A DNA stretch of 64,000 bases from Duganella radicis. Its GTDB lineage: Bacteria > Pseudomonadota > Gammaproteobacteria > Burkholderiales > Burkholderiaceae_D. The stretch lies in NCBI RefSeq assembly GCF_009720825.1, contig NZ_WNKY01000010.1, forward strand, positions 102,392 through 166,391. The letters run 5' to 3'. The position numbers were made by a program, and so were the translations under genes. The notes under the pieces are model-generated. The model searched no databases and was not told the origin of the DNA. It saw only the letters and a list, made by a program, of their open reading frames with translations. Every line of letters begins with the position of its first letter. Position 1 is the first letter of the stretch. Of this stretch, positions 1 to 8,517 are shown piece after piece.

Positions 1-234
1 TACCAGCGCGAGCTGAGCAGCAAGATGGCCAAGCTGCACGGCCAGGATGGCCCGATGACGGCGCTGAACCAGAAAATGGCCGAAGCCAGCCGTCCGATGG
101 GCGAACTGAACCTGCGCATGGGCGAGCTCAACCTGAAACATGCCGACGCCGTGCGCGAGGCCGAGCGCGTGCTGAAATCGCTGATGCAGGAGAGCTTGCA
201 AAACGGTAAAGCCGTTCCCGCACCGTCGGCCTGA
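1..234 (+). CDS. C-terminal end of an unrecognised protein (5' partial)
   Basis: The reading frame is open from the first base, so the gene begins upstream of the window and only its last 77 codons are seen. The visible tail is charged and probably helical, with near-repeats built around Met-Gly-Glu-Leu-Asn (residues about 39-51), and ends in a short Pro/Ala-rich tail. Similar degenerate repeats occur at the C-termini of some M56/BlaR1-like membrane metallopeptidases, but nothing here proves that relationship. The stop lies 27 bp before the uvrD start on the same strand. No function is assigned. Confidence 0.6.
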   Translation, partial: YQRELSSKMAKLHGQDGPMTALNQKMAEASRPMGELNLRMGELNLKHADAVREAERVLKSLMQESLQNGKAVPAPSA

Positions 235-240
235 TGACAC

Positions 241-265
241 GCATCCCGGTATAATCACGGGATGC
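241..265 (+). promoter_or_regulatory. Palindrome enclosing a TATAAT -10 box and the uvrD start codon
   Basis: An 8-bp perfect inverted repeat (GCATCCCG at 241-248, CGGGATGC at 258-265) flanks a 9-bp spacer containing TATAAT at 250-255. The uvrD ATG (262-264) lies in the right arm. Transcription from this -10 would begin at or next to the A of the ATG, and no Shine-Dalgarno sequence is visible, so a leaderless mRNA is possible. No convincing -35 is present. Confidence 0.4.
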
Positions 266-2556
266 ACAATCTTCTTCACAATCTCAACGACGAGCAGCTT
301 GCCGCCGTCACCTTGCCCGCCCAGAGCGCCCTGATCCTGGCGGGCGCCGGTTCCGGTAAAACCCGCGTCCTGACCACCCGTATCGCCTGGCTGATTCAAA
401 CCGGCCAGGTGTCGCCCTCCGGCATCCTGGCGGTGACCTTTACCAACAAGGCCGCCAAGGAAATGCTGACCCGCCTGTCCGCCATGTTGCCGATCAATAC
501 GCGCGGCATGTGGATCGGCACCTTCCACGGCCTGTGCAACCGCCTGCTGCGCACCCATCACCGCGACGCCGCGCTGCCGCAGACCTTCCAGATTCTCGAC
601 ACGCAAGACCAGTTGTCCGCCATCAAGCGCCTGCTGAAAGCGCACAACGTCGACGACGAGAAGTTCCCGCCGAAAGACGTGATGTACTTCATCAACGGCG
701 CCAAGGACTCGGGCCTGCGCGCGCACGATATCGAGCCGTACAACGCCGACGAGCGCAAGAAGGTGGAACTGTACCAGCTGTACGACGAGCAATGCCAGCG
801 CGAAGGCGTGGTCGATTTTGCCGAGCTGCTGCTGCGCACCTACGAGCTGCTGAGCCGCAACCAGCCGCTGCGCGAACACTACCAGCAGCGCTTCCAGCAC
901 ATTCTGGTCGACGAGTTCCAGGATACCAACGACCTGCAATACAAATGGCTCAAGCTGATGGCCGGGCAGGGCGGCCACAACGGCGGCGTGCTGTTTGCCG
1001 TCGGCGACGACGACCAGTCGATCTACGCCTTCCGCGGCGCCAACGTCGGCAATATGAGCGCCTTCGAGCGCGAGTTCAACGTCAGGAATCTGATCAAGCT
1101 GGAGCAGAACTACCGCTCGCACGGCCACATCCTGGACGCCGCCAACGTGCTGATCGCCAACAACAGCAAGCGCCTCGGCAAGAACCTGCGCACCGACGCC
1201 GGCCATGGCGAGCAGGTGCGTGTGTACGAGGCCAACTCGGACCTGTCCGAAGCGTCGTGGATCATCGAGGAAACCAGGAACCTGATCCATGACGGCGCCT
1301 CGCGCAGCGAAATCGCCGTGCTGTACCGCTCGAATGCGCAATCGCGCGTGATCGAGCATGCGCTGTTCTCGGCCGGCATTCCGTACCACGTGTACGGCGG
1401 CCTGCGTTACTTCCAGCGCGCCGAGGTGAAGCACGCCATCGCCTATTTGCAGCTGATGGACAATCCGCACAACGATTCCGCCTTCCTGCGCGTGGTGAAT
1501 TTCCCGGCGCGCGGCATCGGCGTGCGGTCGATCGAGACGCTGCAAGCGGCCGCCGACCAGTACGGCATTTCGCTGTACGCGGCCGTGCCTTACGTCACCG
1601 GCAAGGCCGGCACGGCGCTGTCCGGTTTCGTCAAGCTGATCGAGGGCACGCGCTTTGAAACGCAGCAGATGTCGTTGCCGGAACTGGTGCGCGTGGTGCT
1701 GGAACAGTCCACCCTGCTGGCGCACTACGCCACCGAAAAAGAAGGCGCCGACCGCATCGAAAACCTGGAGCAGATGGTCAGCGCCGCCACCCAGTTCCTG
1801 TCGGAAGAGGGTTACGGCCAAGGCGCGCCGGCGCATCTCGGCCCGCAGGCGCAGGCTTCGGCCGGCGCGGCGGTGGTCAACCAGGATGGCTTGGAAATCA
1901 TCGACGCCGATGCGCCGCTGTCGACCGTGATGTCACCGCTGTCGGCCTTCCTGTCGCACGCCTCGCTGGAGGCCGGCGACAACCAGGCCACCATTGGCCA
2001 GGAAGCGGTGCAGATGATGACGGTACACTCGGCCAAGGGGCTGGAGTTCAACAATGTCTTCATCACCGGGTTGGAGGAGGGCTTGTTCCCGCACGAGAGC
2101 AGCTCGCGCGAGCACGATGGCGTGGAAGAGGAACGCCGCCTGATGTACGTGGCCATCACGCGCGCGCGCCAGCGCCTGTACCTGAGCTTTGCGCAAACGC
2201 GCATGCTGCACGGCCAGACCCGCTACAACATGAAGTCGCGCTTCTTTGACGAGTTGCCGGAGGATGCGCTGAAATGGCTGACACCGAAAGTGCAGCCGAG
2301 CTGGTTCGGCGCGAAGAAATCGGCGTGGGACGAGGCGCCGCTGGTCGGTTCGGACCGGGCGCTGGCGCAGCAGATTGCCAACAAATCGTCCGGCAGCGGC
2401 TGGCGTATCGGTGAATCGGTGGCGCACGCCAAGTTCGGCGAGGGCGTGATTGTCAACATCGAGGGCAGCGGCAACAACGCCCGCGCCCAAATCAACTTCG
2501 GCAGCTCAGGCATGAAGGTGCTGGACCTGAGCATCGCCAAACTGGATCGCCTTTAA
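262..2556 (+). CDS. uvrD: ATP-dependent DNA helicase, UvrD/Rep/PcrA family
   Basis: This is a superfamily 1A 3'-5' DNA helicase that unwinds DNA in nucleotide-excision and mismatch repair. The 764-residue length fits UvrD/PcrA. Motifs appear in order: Walker A GAGSGKT at about 28-34, VDEFQDTN (Walker B) at about 216, DDDQSIYAFRGA at about 249, the LEQNYRS motif near 283, TVHSAKGLEF at about 587 and VAITRAR at about 630. The C-terminal 60-70 residues form a small domain of the kind found in PcrA/UvrD. The ATG at 262 is chosen because family N-termini align there (NLNDEQLAAV). The stop overlaps the convergent membrane-protein gene by 4 bp. UvrD rather than Rep is likely but not certain. Confidence 0.95.
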   Translation: MHNLLHNLNDEQLAAVTLPAQSALILAGAGSGKTRVLTTRIAWLIQTGQVSPSGILAVTFTNKAAKEMLTRLSAMLPINTRGMWIGTFHGLCNRLLRTHHRDAALPQTFQILDTQDQLSAIKRLLKAHNVDDEKFPPKDVMYFINGAKDSGLRAHDIEPYNADERKKVELYQLYDEQCQREGVVDFAELLLRTYELLSRNQPLREHYQQRFQHILVDEFQDTNDLQYKWLKLMAGQGGHNGGVLFAVGDDDQSIYAFRGANVGNMSAFEREFNVRNLIKLEQNYRSHGHILDAANVLIANNSKRLGKNLRTDAGHGEQVRVYEANSDLSEASWIIEETRNLIHDGASRSEIAVLYRSNAQSRVIEHALFSAGIPYHVYGGLRYFQRAEVKHAIAYLQLMDNPHNDSAFLRVVNFPARGIGVRSIETLQAAADQYGISLYAAVPYVTGKAGTALSGFVKLIEGTRFETQQMSLPELVRVVLEQSTLLAHYATEKEGADRIENLEQMVSAATQFLSEEGYGQGAPAHLGPQAQASAGAAVVNQDGLEIIDADAPLSTVMSPLSAFLSHASLEAGDNQATIGQEAVQMMTVHSAKGLEFNNVFITGLEEGLFPHESSSREHDGVEEERRLMYVAITRARQRLYLSFAQTRMLHGQTRYNMKSRFFDELPEDALKWLTPKVQPSWFGAKKSAWDEAPLVGSDRALAQQIANKSSGSGWRIGESVAHAKFGEGVIVNIEGSGNNARAQINFGSSGMKVLDLSIAKLDRL

Positions 2557-3323
2557 ACTTTGGGTGGCTGGTCCGCCGTCCGCGGCGGACCAAAAATCTG
2601 CACGTAGGCCGAGTACAGCGTGCAGTGAACCAGTACCAGCGAGATCAGGAACAGGGTGAAAATGCCAGCCACGCCCAGTTGCGTCACGCCCAGCACCAGC
2701 ACCACGATCTGCACGCCGATGAAGTAGATCAGGTGCAAAATCGCCACCGCGCTGAAAAACGGCTTGAGCGCGCGCAACACCGCCACCACGCTGAAGAACA
2801 GCGCCTTGTTCAGCACCATCTTCTGCCAGAAAATCAGTGGCGCCGCCAGCGAGGTCAGCATCCATCCCGTCATGTACAGCAGCGAGCCGGTCAGCAAGCC
2901 GCCGAACAGGCCTTCCACATCGCCCGGCTTGAGCACACCCTTGACCTGCGCCGCGCCCAGCGCTTCGAGCGCGTCGCCGGAGATGGCGTAGATCGCCAGC
3001 ATGGCCAGCAGCATCAGCAGCAGATTCACCGCACCCACGCCCAGCAGATGCTTGCGCATCGGCGACTGAAAGCCGGCCAGCAGGAATTGCGGCATGGCGC
3101 GCCGGCCCTGATCGATCTCCGCACAGCCTTGCAGCAGGGCGACGCTGAACATCGGCATCAGCACGCACCACAGGATCTGGCCCAGGCCCGGCAGCAGCAT
3201 GATGAACAGCGAAGCGAACATGCAGACGAACAGCAGCGCCATCATGCCGCCGGGCTGCTTGCGAAACAGCATCCAGCCTTGCTTGATCCAGTGCCAACCG
3301 GCGCGTGCGGGGAGTTTTTCCAT
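2553..3323 (-). CDS. BPSS1780-type integral membrane protein
   Basis: The 256-residue product is very hydrophobic, with about five to six membrane segments: a first pair around residues 26-70, further helices near 95-115 and 150-170, and a C-terminal pair around 195-245. The N-terminus (KLPARAGWHWIKQGW) and the layout match the betaproteobacterial family named after BPSS1780, whose function is unknown. Its ATG overlaps the thrB stop in an ATGA arrangement, so it is probably translationally coupled to homoserine kinase as the last gene of the DUF2782-thrB operon. The 3' end overlaps uvrD by 4 bp in the convergent direction. Family assignment is from recall. Confidence 0.8.
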   Translation of the reverse strand: MEKLPARAGWHWIKQGWMLFRKQPGGMMALLFVCMFASLFIMLLPGLGQILWCVLMPMFSVALLQGCAEIDQGRRAMPQFLLAGFQSPMRKHLLGVGAVNLLLMLLAMLAIYAISGDALEALGAAQVKGVLKPGDVEGLFGGLLTGSLLYMTGWMLTSLAAPLIFWQKMVLNKALFFSVVAVLRALKPFFSAVAILHLIYFIGVQIVVLVLGVTQLGVAGIFTLFLISLVLVHCTLYSAYVQIFGPPRTADQPPKV

Positions 3324-4279
3324 CAGAACAATCCAGGTGCCGGGGTGGCGATACGTTCGCGCAGGATGCGCTCAAAGTGGGTCGGGTCGTGCGGGGTCAG
3401 CATTTCTGCCTCACGCGGCATGTAGTAGTCGTACAGGCGCGACAGCCAGAAGCGCAGGGCGCCGGCGCGCAGCATGGTTTGCCATGCGTGCGCTTCAGCG
3501 TCCGTGAACGGCCGCACGGCGTGGTAGGCGTCCAGCATGGCGCGCACGCGCGCTGCGTCCAGCACGCCGGTTTCGAGGTCGATGCACCAGTCGTTGACGG
3601 TGACGGCCACGTCGAACAGCCAGGTGTCGCAGCCGGCGAAGTAGAAGTCGAAGAAGCCGGTCAGTTTTTCGCCGACGAACATCACGTTGTTGCGGAACAG
3701 GTCGGCGTGTACCGGACCCGTTTGCAGCTGCTTGTAATGCTCGCAGGCGGCAAAGGTTTCCTGATAGTGCACTTCCGACTTGAGCAGCTGGGCCTTGTCT
3801 TCCGGGATGTAGGGCAGCACTTGCGGCGTGGTTTCATGCCACCAGTCGAGGCCGCGCAGATTGGGCTGGTGCAGCGGGTAGTCCAGGCCGGCGATATGCA
3901 TCCTGGCCAGCATGGCGCCCACGGCCGCGCAATGCACCGGTTGCGGCGCCATCTGCGAGCGGCCTTCCAGCTTGCTGACGATGGAGGCCGGCTTGCCTTG
4001 CAGCGTGGTGACCAGCTCGCCTTTGTCGTTGGCGACCGGGTCCGGCACCAACACGCCGTGGCCGGCCAGGTGGCGCATCAATTTGAGGTAAAACGGCAGT
4101 TGCTCAAACGACAGGTTTTCAAAGATGGTAAGCACGTATTCGCCGCGCTCGGTCGTCAGGAAGAAATTGCTGTTCTCGATGCCGGAACTGATGCCTTGAA
4201 GCCCGAGCGCTTTGCCGAGCGGGAATTGGGTAATCCACTGGGTGACATCCTCCAGCGATACCGGGGTAAAGACTGCCAT
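3323..4279 (-). CDS. thrB: Homoserine kinase (aminoglycoside-phosphotransferase fold)
   Basis: The enzyme phosphorylates L-homoserine with ATP in threonine biosynthesis. It is the APH-fold type found in beta- and gammaproteobacteria such as Pseudomonas, not the GHMP-kinase type of E. coli. The 318 residues are full length. The ATP-lobe segment [11 protein letters not shown] lies near residues 31-41, the catalytic loop [11 protein letters not shown] near 187-198, and the Mg-binding FFDFYFAG near 209-216. The gene follows DUF2782 by 26 bp and overlaps the downstream membrane-protein gene by one base in ATGA. The order polA / DUF2782 / thrB is common in related betaproteobacteria. Confidence 0.93.
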   Translation of the reverse strand: MAVFTPVSLEDVTQWITQFPLGKALGLQGISSGIENSNFFLTTERGEYVLTIFENLSFEQLPFYLKLMRHLAGHGVLVPDPVANDKGELVTTLQGKPASIVSKLEGRSQMAPQPVHCAAVGAMLARMHIAGLDYPLHQPNLRGLDWWHETTPQVLPYIPEDKAQLLKSEVHYQETFAACEHYKQLQTGPVHADLFRNNVMFVGEKLTGFFDFYFAGCDTWLFDVAVTVNDWCIDLETGVLDAARVRAMLDAYHAVRPFTDAEAHAWQTMLRAGALRFWLSRLYDYYMPREAEMLTPHDPTHFERILRERIATPAPGLF

Positions 4280-4305
4280 GTGAAAGTTTGATGAGTTCGG
4301 TTTGG

Positions 4306-4707
4306 TTATTTAACGGTGGGCGGAGGCGGTGGCGGCGTGTTGTCCTGCACGGCTTCTTCGTCCGGGGTTTTCTTTTTCTTCTTGCCGATGTCGAACTCCA
4401 GCACTGTCCATTGCGGACCGCGGTTGTTACCGCTCATGGCGTCGCCAGGCAGGGCAGTGCCGACCGGATGGTTGGGACGCAGGGTATAGGTGCTCGGACC
4501 GCTTTTGACGGTCGCTTCGGTGACATTGCCGCTGTTGTCGCGTTTTTCGGTGATTTTGCCTTCGGTTCCCGGTTTTGCCGTGACGGTGATCGGGTCTTCG
4601 GCGATTTCTTCGATCTTTTCCAGCTTGGGCGGCGCCTGGCTGGGCGTCGACTGGGCAAACGCCGCCTGGGCGGCCAGCGTCAGGAGGATGAGGGAAATGC
4701 GCTTCAT
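4306..4707 (-). CDS. DUF2782 family small secreted protein
   Basis: The chosen ATG at 4707 gives 133 residues beginning with a clear signal peptide ([19 protein letters not shown]). The frame is open further upstream, but that extension has no secretion signal. The mature part carries [19 protein letters not shown], typical of DUF2782, then a Lys-rich stretch and a Pro-rich tail. Function is unknown; a periplasmic or envelope location is inferred from the signal peptide. It is the first gene of the operon with thrB and is divergent from polA across about 108 bp. Confidence 0.8.
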   Translation of the reverse strand: MKRISLILLTLAAQAAFAQSTPSQAPPKLEKIEEIAEDPITVTAKPGTEGKITEKRDNSGNVTEATVKSGPSTYTLRPNHPVGTALPGDAMSGNNRGPQWTVLEFDIGKKKKKTPDEEAVQDNTPPPPPPTVK

Positions 4708-4815
4708 AATGATCGCCTTTAGCAGGGAGGAGAACCTTGGAATTTTTTGTGTATGATCCATTGTAACACCTGCGATAATGTTGCATTCACGCCCAAGCAC
4801 CCTCACTTAGTACTT

Positions 4816-7581
4816 ATGCAAAATACCCTGTTGTTAGTCGACGGCTCCAGCTACCTTTACCGCGCCTTCCACGCGCTGCCCGACCTGCGCAGCCCGGACG
4901 GCCATCCGACCGGCGCCATGCACGGCATGGTCAATATGCTGCGCCGCCTGCGCGCGGATTTCCCGGCCGCCTACATCGCTTGCGTGTTCGACGCCAAGGG
5001 CAAGACCTTCCGCGACGACATGTATCCCGAATACAAGGCCACCCGCGCCTCGATGCCGGACGACCTGCGCTTGCAGATCGAGCCCATCCATGAGGCGGTC
5101 AAGGCCATGGGTTGGCCCATCCTGATGGTGGAGGGCGTGGAGGCCGACGACGTGATCGGCACCCTGTCGGTCGCGGCGTACAAGGCCGGCATGAACGTGG
5201 TGGTGTCGACCGGCGACAAGGACCTGGCGCAGCTGGTCAACGACAAGGTCATGCTGATCAACACCATGACCAACGAAAAGATGGACGAGGCCGGCGTGCT
5301 GGCCAAGTTCGGCGTGCCGCCGAACCGCATCATCGATTACCTGACCCTGATCGGCGATACCGTCGACAACGTGCCGGGGGTGAGCAAGTGCGGCCCGAAG
5401 ACCGCCGTCAAATGGCTGAGCGCGTATGACTCGCTGGACGGCATCATCGCCAATGCCGACAAAATCGGCGGCGCGGTCGGCCAGAACCTGCGCGACGCGC
5501 TGGCATGGCTGCCCAAGGGCCGTGAGCTGATCACCGTCAAGCTGGACTGCGACCTGAGCGGCCACATGGTGTCGATCAGCGAATCGCTGATCGCGCGCGA
5601 GGAAGACAAGCCGGCGCTGCTGGACTTCTTCAGCAAATACGGCTTCAAGACGCTGTTGCGCGAGCTGGGCGCGGCGGCCGCCACCAGCGGTCCGGCCGCC
5701 ACCGTCAAGGTGTCGCTGGATGCGCCGGTGGGTGGCGCGGCCTCGGTCAACGGCGACCTGTTCGCCGAGCCGGTCATCGCCACCTACGAAACGGTCACCA
5801 CCGAGGAACAGCTGGACCAGTGGATCGCCCGCATCAACGCCGCCGGGCTGACCGCGGTCGACACCGAAACCACCTCGCTGGAGCCGATGACGGCACAGCT
5901 GGTCGGCATTTCGCTGTCGGTGAAGGCGGGCGAGGCCTGCTATATCCCGGTGGCGCACGCCTACCAGGGCGTGCCGGCGCAACTGGAACGCGAGCATGTG
6001 CTGGCCAGGCTCAAGCCCTGGCTGGAGGACGCGACCAAGCTGAAAGTCGGCCAGAACCTCAAGTACGACAGCCACATCTTCGCCAACCACGGCGTGTCGC
6101 TGCAAGGCATCCATCACGATACCCTGCTGGAATCGTATGTGTTCGAATCGCACCGTTCGCACGATATGGACTCGCTGGCGCTGCGCCACCTGAATCACAC
6201 CACCATTCCATTCTCGGACGTGTGCGGCAAGGGCGCCAGCATGATCACGTTCGACCAGGTGGCGATCGACCGCGCCACCGAATACGCGGCCGAAGACGCC
6301 GACATCACGCTGCGCCTGCACCAGAACATGATCGGTGAAGTCGAGAAGGACGAGAAACTCAACTTCATCTACCGCAACATCGAGCTGCCGACCGCCGTGG
6401 TGCTGCAAAAGATCGAGCGCAACGGCGTGCAGATCGACGCCGCCCTGCTGGAGCAGCAATCGGCCGAACTGGGCGCGCGCATCGCCGAGCTGGAAGCCAA
6501 GGCGCACGAGCTGGCCGAGCAGCCGTTCAACCTCGGCTCGCCGAAGCAGATCGGCGAGATCTTCTTCGAGAAGCTGAAGCTGCCGGTGGTGAAAAAGACC
6601 CCGAGCGGCGCGCCGTCGACCGACGAGGAAGTGCTGCAAAAGCTGGCCGAAGACTATCCGCTGCCGAAAGTGCTGCTGGAATACCGCAGCCTGTCCAAGC
6701 TGAAATCGACCTACACCGACAAGCTGCCGAAAGGCATCAACAAGCAGACCGGCCGCGTGCACACCAACTACGCGCAGGCGGTGGCGGTGACCGGCCGCCT
6801 GGCGTCCAACGACCCCAACCTGCAAAACATCCCGATCCGCACCAAGGAAGGCCGCCGCATCCGCGAAGCGTTCGTGGCGCCGGCCGGTTCGCACATCGTC
6901 TCGGCCGACTATTCGCAGATCGAACTGCGCATCATGGCGCACATTTCGGAAGATGAGAACATGCTGCGCGCGTTCGCGGAAGGTGTGGACATCCACCGCG
7001 CCACCGCCGCCGAAATCTTCGGCGTGGCGCCGGAAGCGGTGGAAAGCGAGCAGCGCCGCTACGCCAAGGTGATCAACTTCGGCCTGATCTACGGCATGAG
7101 CGCGTTCGGCCTGGCGAGCAACCTCGGCATCGAGCGCGGCGCGGCGCAGAGCTACATCGAACGCTACTTCGCGCGTTTCTCGGGCGTGAAGCAATACATG
7201 GACGACACCCGCCTGCAAGCCAAGGCGCGCGGCTACGTGGAAACCGTGTTCGGCCGCCGCCTGTGGCTGCCGGAAATCAATTCGCCCAACGGCCCGCGCC
7301 GCCAGGGCGCCGAACGCGCGGCGATCAACGCGCCGATGCAGGGCACGGCGGCCGACCTGATCAAGCTGGCCATGGTGGCGGTGCAGAATTGGCTGGAAGC
7401 CGAAAAGCTGGGCACGCGCATGATCATGCAGGTGCACGACGAGCTGGTGCTGGAGGTGCCGGACGCCGAGCTGGCGCTGATCAAGCAAAAGCTGCCGGAG
7501 CTGATGGCGGGTGTGGCCAGGCTGAAGGTGCCGCTGATTGCCGAGGTGGGCGTCGGGCCGAACTGGGATCAGGCGCACTGA
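4816..7581 (+). CDS. polA: DNA polymerase I
   Basis: This is the repair and Okazaki-fragment-processing polymerase. The 921 residues contain all three parts. The 5'-nuclease occupies about 1-290 (start MQNTLLLVDGSSYLYRAFHA). A 3'-5' exonuclease lies at about 325-515 with its metal ligands kept in AVDTETTSLEP near 348, so proofreading should be active. The polymerase domain carries SADYSQIELRI near 695 and VHDELVLEV near 872. The ATG at 4816 is preferred because the upstream in-frame extension is not part of the family and falls in the divergent promoter region. A GATAAT sequence at 4774-4779 may be its -10 box, though I see no good -35. Confidence 0.97.
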   Translation: MQNTLLLVDGSSYLYRAFHALPDLRSPDGHPTGAMHGMVNMLRRLRADFPAAYIACVFDAKGKTFRDDMYPEYKATRASMPDDLRLQIEPIHEAVKAMGWPILMVEGVEADDVIGTLSVAAYKAGMNVVVSTGDKDLAQLVNDKVMLINTMTNEKMDEAGVLAKFGVPPNRIIDYLTLIGDTVDNVPGVSKCGPKTAVKWLSAYDSLDGIIANADKIGGAVGQNLRDALAWLPKGRELITVKLDCDLSGHMVSISESLIAREEDKPALLDFFSKYGFKTLLRELGAAAATSGPAATVKVSLDAPVGGAASVNGDLFAEPVIATYETVTTEEQLDQWIARINAAGLTAVDTETTSLEPMTAQLVGISLSVKAGEACYIPVAHAYQGVPAQLEREHVLARLKPWLEDATKLKVGQNLKYDSHIFANHGVSLQGIHHDTLLESYVFESHRSHDMDSLALRHLNHTTIPFSDVCGKGASMITFDQVAIDRATEYAAEDADITLRLHQNMIGEVEKDEKLNFIYRNIELPTAVVLQKIERNGVQIDAALLEQQSAELGARIAELEAKAHELAEQPFNLGSPKQIGEIFFEKLKLPVVKKTPSGAPSTDEEVLQKLAEDYPLPKVLLEYRSLSKLKSTYTDKLPKGINKQTGRVHTNYAQAVAVTGRLASNDPNLQNIPIRTKEGRRIREAFVAPAGSHIVSADYSQIELRIMAHISEDENMLRAFAEGVDIHRATAAEIFGVAPEAVESEQRRYAKVINFGLIYGMSAFGLASNLGIERGAAQSYIERYFARFSGVKQYMDDTRLQAKARGYVETVFGRRLWLPEINSPNGPRRQGAERAAINAPMQGTAADLIKLAMVAVQNWLEAEKLGTRMIMQVHDELVLEVPDAELALIKQKLPELMAGVARLKVPLIAEVGVGPNWDQAH

Positions 7582-7722
7582 TCAGGCGCGTTGCATCCGC
7601 CACCCGTCCTCGGCCTGTACGGCGCCAGGGATGGCTGGAACCGGACTTTGGCAGGGTTAATGCAACACTGTGTCATTTGAGGGTAAAATAGCGCCCCCGG
7701 CCGCCGTGCCGGACCAGGTACC

Positions 7723-7737
7723 AGAGGCTATAACATC
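7723..7737 (+). promoter_or_regulatory. Shine-Dalgarno-like AGAGG before a possible ATC start
   Basis: AGAGG at 7723-7727 is followed, after 7 nt, by ATC at 7735 in the frame of the ZIP transporter gene. There is no in-frame ATG or GTG between the upstream stop (7684-7686) and the TTG at 7762, and the TTG has no ribosome-binding site of its own. This site therefore bears on where translation starts. Confidence 0.4.
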
Positions 7738-7761
7738 GATCCCGTACTCATATCCATCATC

Positions 7762-8511
7762 TTGGCAACCACACTGGCTGGCGTAGTGAGCATCACTGCG
7801 GCGGCCGTGTTCTCGTTTACGCTGCTGTCCAAGGTGGTGGAGCGCATGGTCAGCCTGTCGGTCGGCATCATGCTGTCGACCTCGCTGTTGCACGCCTTGC
7901 CGGAAGCGTTTGAATCGCAGGCCAGCGCGCGCAGCCTGTTTGCCACCTTGCTGGGCGGGCTGCTGGCCTTCTTCCTGCTGGAAAAGCTGGCCATCCTGCG
8001 CCATTCCCACCATCACGAGCATGACGGCCACCACCACCACCATGGCCACGACAAGCGCGAAGCGGGCAAGGCCGGCTGGATGATTCTGGTGGGCGACGGC
8101 ATGCACAACTTCACCGACGGCATCCTGATCGCGGCAGCCTTCCTGGCCAATCCGGAACTGGGGCTGGTGACCGGCCTGGCCATCATCGCCCATGAAATCC
8201 CGCAGGAAATCGGTGACTTCATCGTGCTGCTGAACGCCGGCTTCTCGCGCACCCGCGCCTACGTCTACAACCTGCTGTGCAGTCTGCTGGCGATTGCCGG
8301 CGGCCTGCTGGGCTACTACACCCTGGACCGCGCCAGCGGCCTGATCCCCTACGTGCTGGTGTTTGCCTCGTCCGGCTTCATCTACATCGCCGTGAGCGAC
8401 CTGATGCCGCAAATGCAGCGCCGCGCCACCCTGCGCGAATCGGTGCCGCAAGTGCTGCTGATCGCGGCCGGCGTCGCCATCGTCGTCTTCCTCACCGGCG
8501 GCCACCACTAA
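7762..8511 (+). CDS. ZIP family divalent metal transporter
   Basis: This is an inner-membrane importer-type transporter of the ZIP (ZupT-like) family, probably for zinc or related divalent cations. About eight hydrophobic segments are visible. A His-rich cytoplasmic loop (HHHEHDGHHHHHGH, near residues 78-91) precedes the two metal-site helices with HNFTDG and HEIPQEIGD. The start is uncertain: TTG at 7762 gives 249 residues, but the AGAGG at 7723 points to a start around 7735, where the frame reads IDPVLISIILATT and would complete the first helix; that codon is ATC. The gene ends 6 bp before the stop of the convergent protease remnant. Confidence 0.88.
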   Translation: MATTLAGVVSITAAAVFSFTLLSKVVERMVSLSVGIMLSTSLLHALPEAFESQASARSLFATLLGGLLAFFLLEKLAILRHSHHHEHDGHHHHHGHDKREAGKAGWMILVGDGMHNFTDGILIAAAFLANPELGLVTGLAIIAHEIPQEIGDFIVLLNAGFSRTRAYVYNLLCSLLAIAGGLLGYYTLDRASGLIPYVLVFASSGFIYIAVSDLMPQMQRRATLRESVPQVLLIAAGVAIVVFLTGGHH

Positions 8512-8517
8512 GGCGGC

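Noticed and set aside
4834..7578. A 914-codon open frame antisense to polA, and similar long antisense frames opposite the S8 protease (9888-11672) and the GGDEF/EAL gene (26322-28409)
   Set aside because: They are shadows of high-GC codon bias: the sense strands encode conserved domains, and the antisense translations are Arg/His/Gln-rich with no motifs, signals or ribosome-binding sites.
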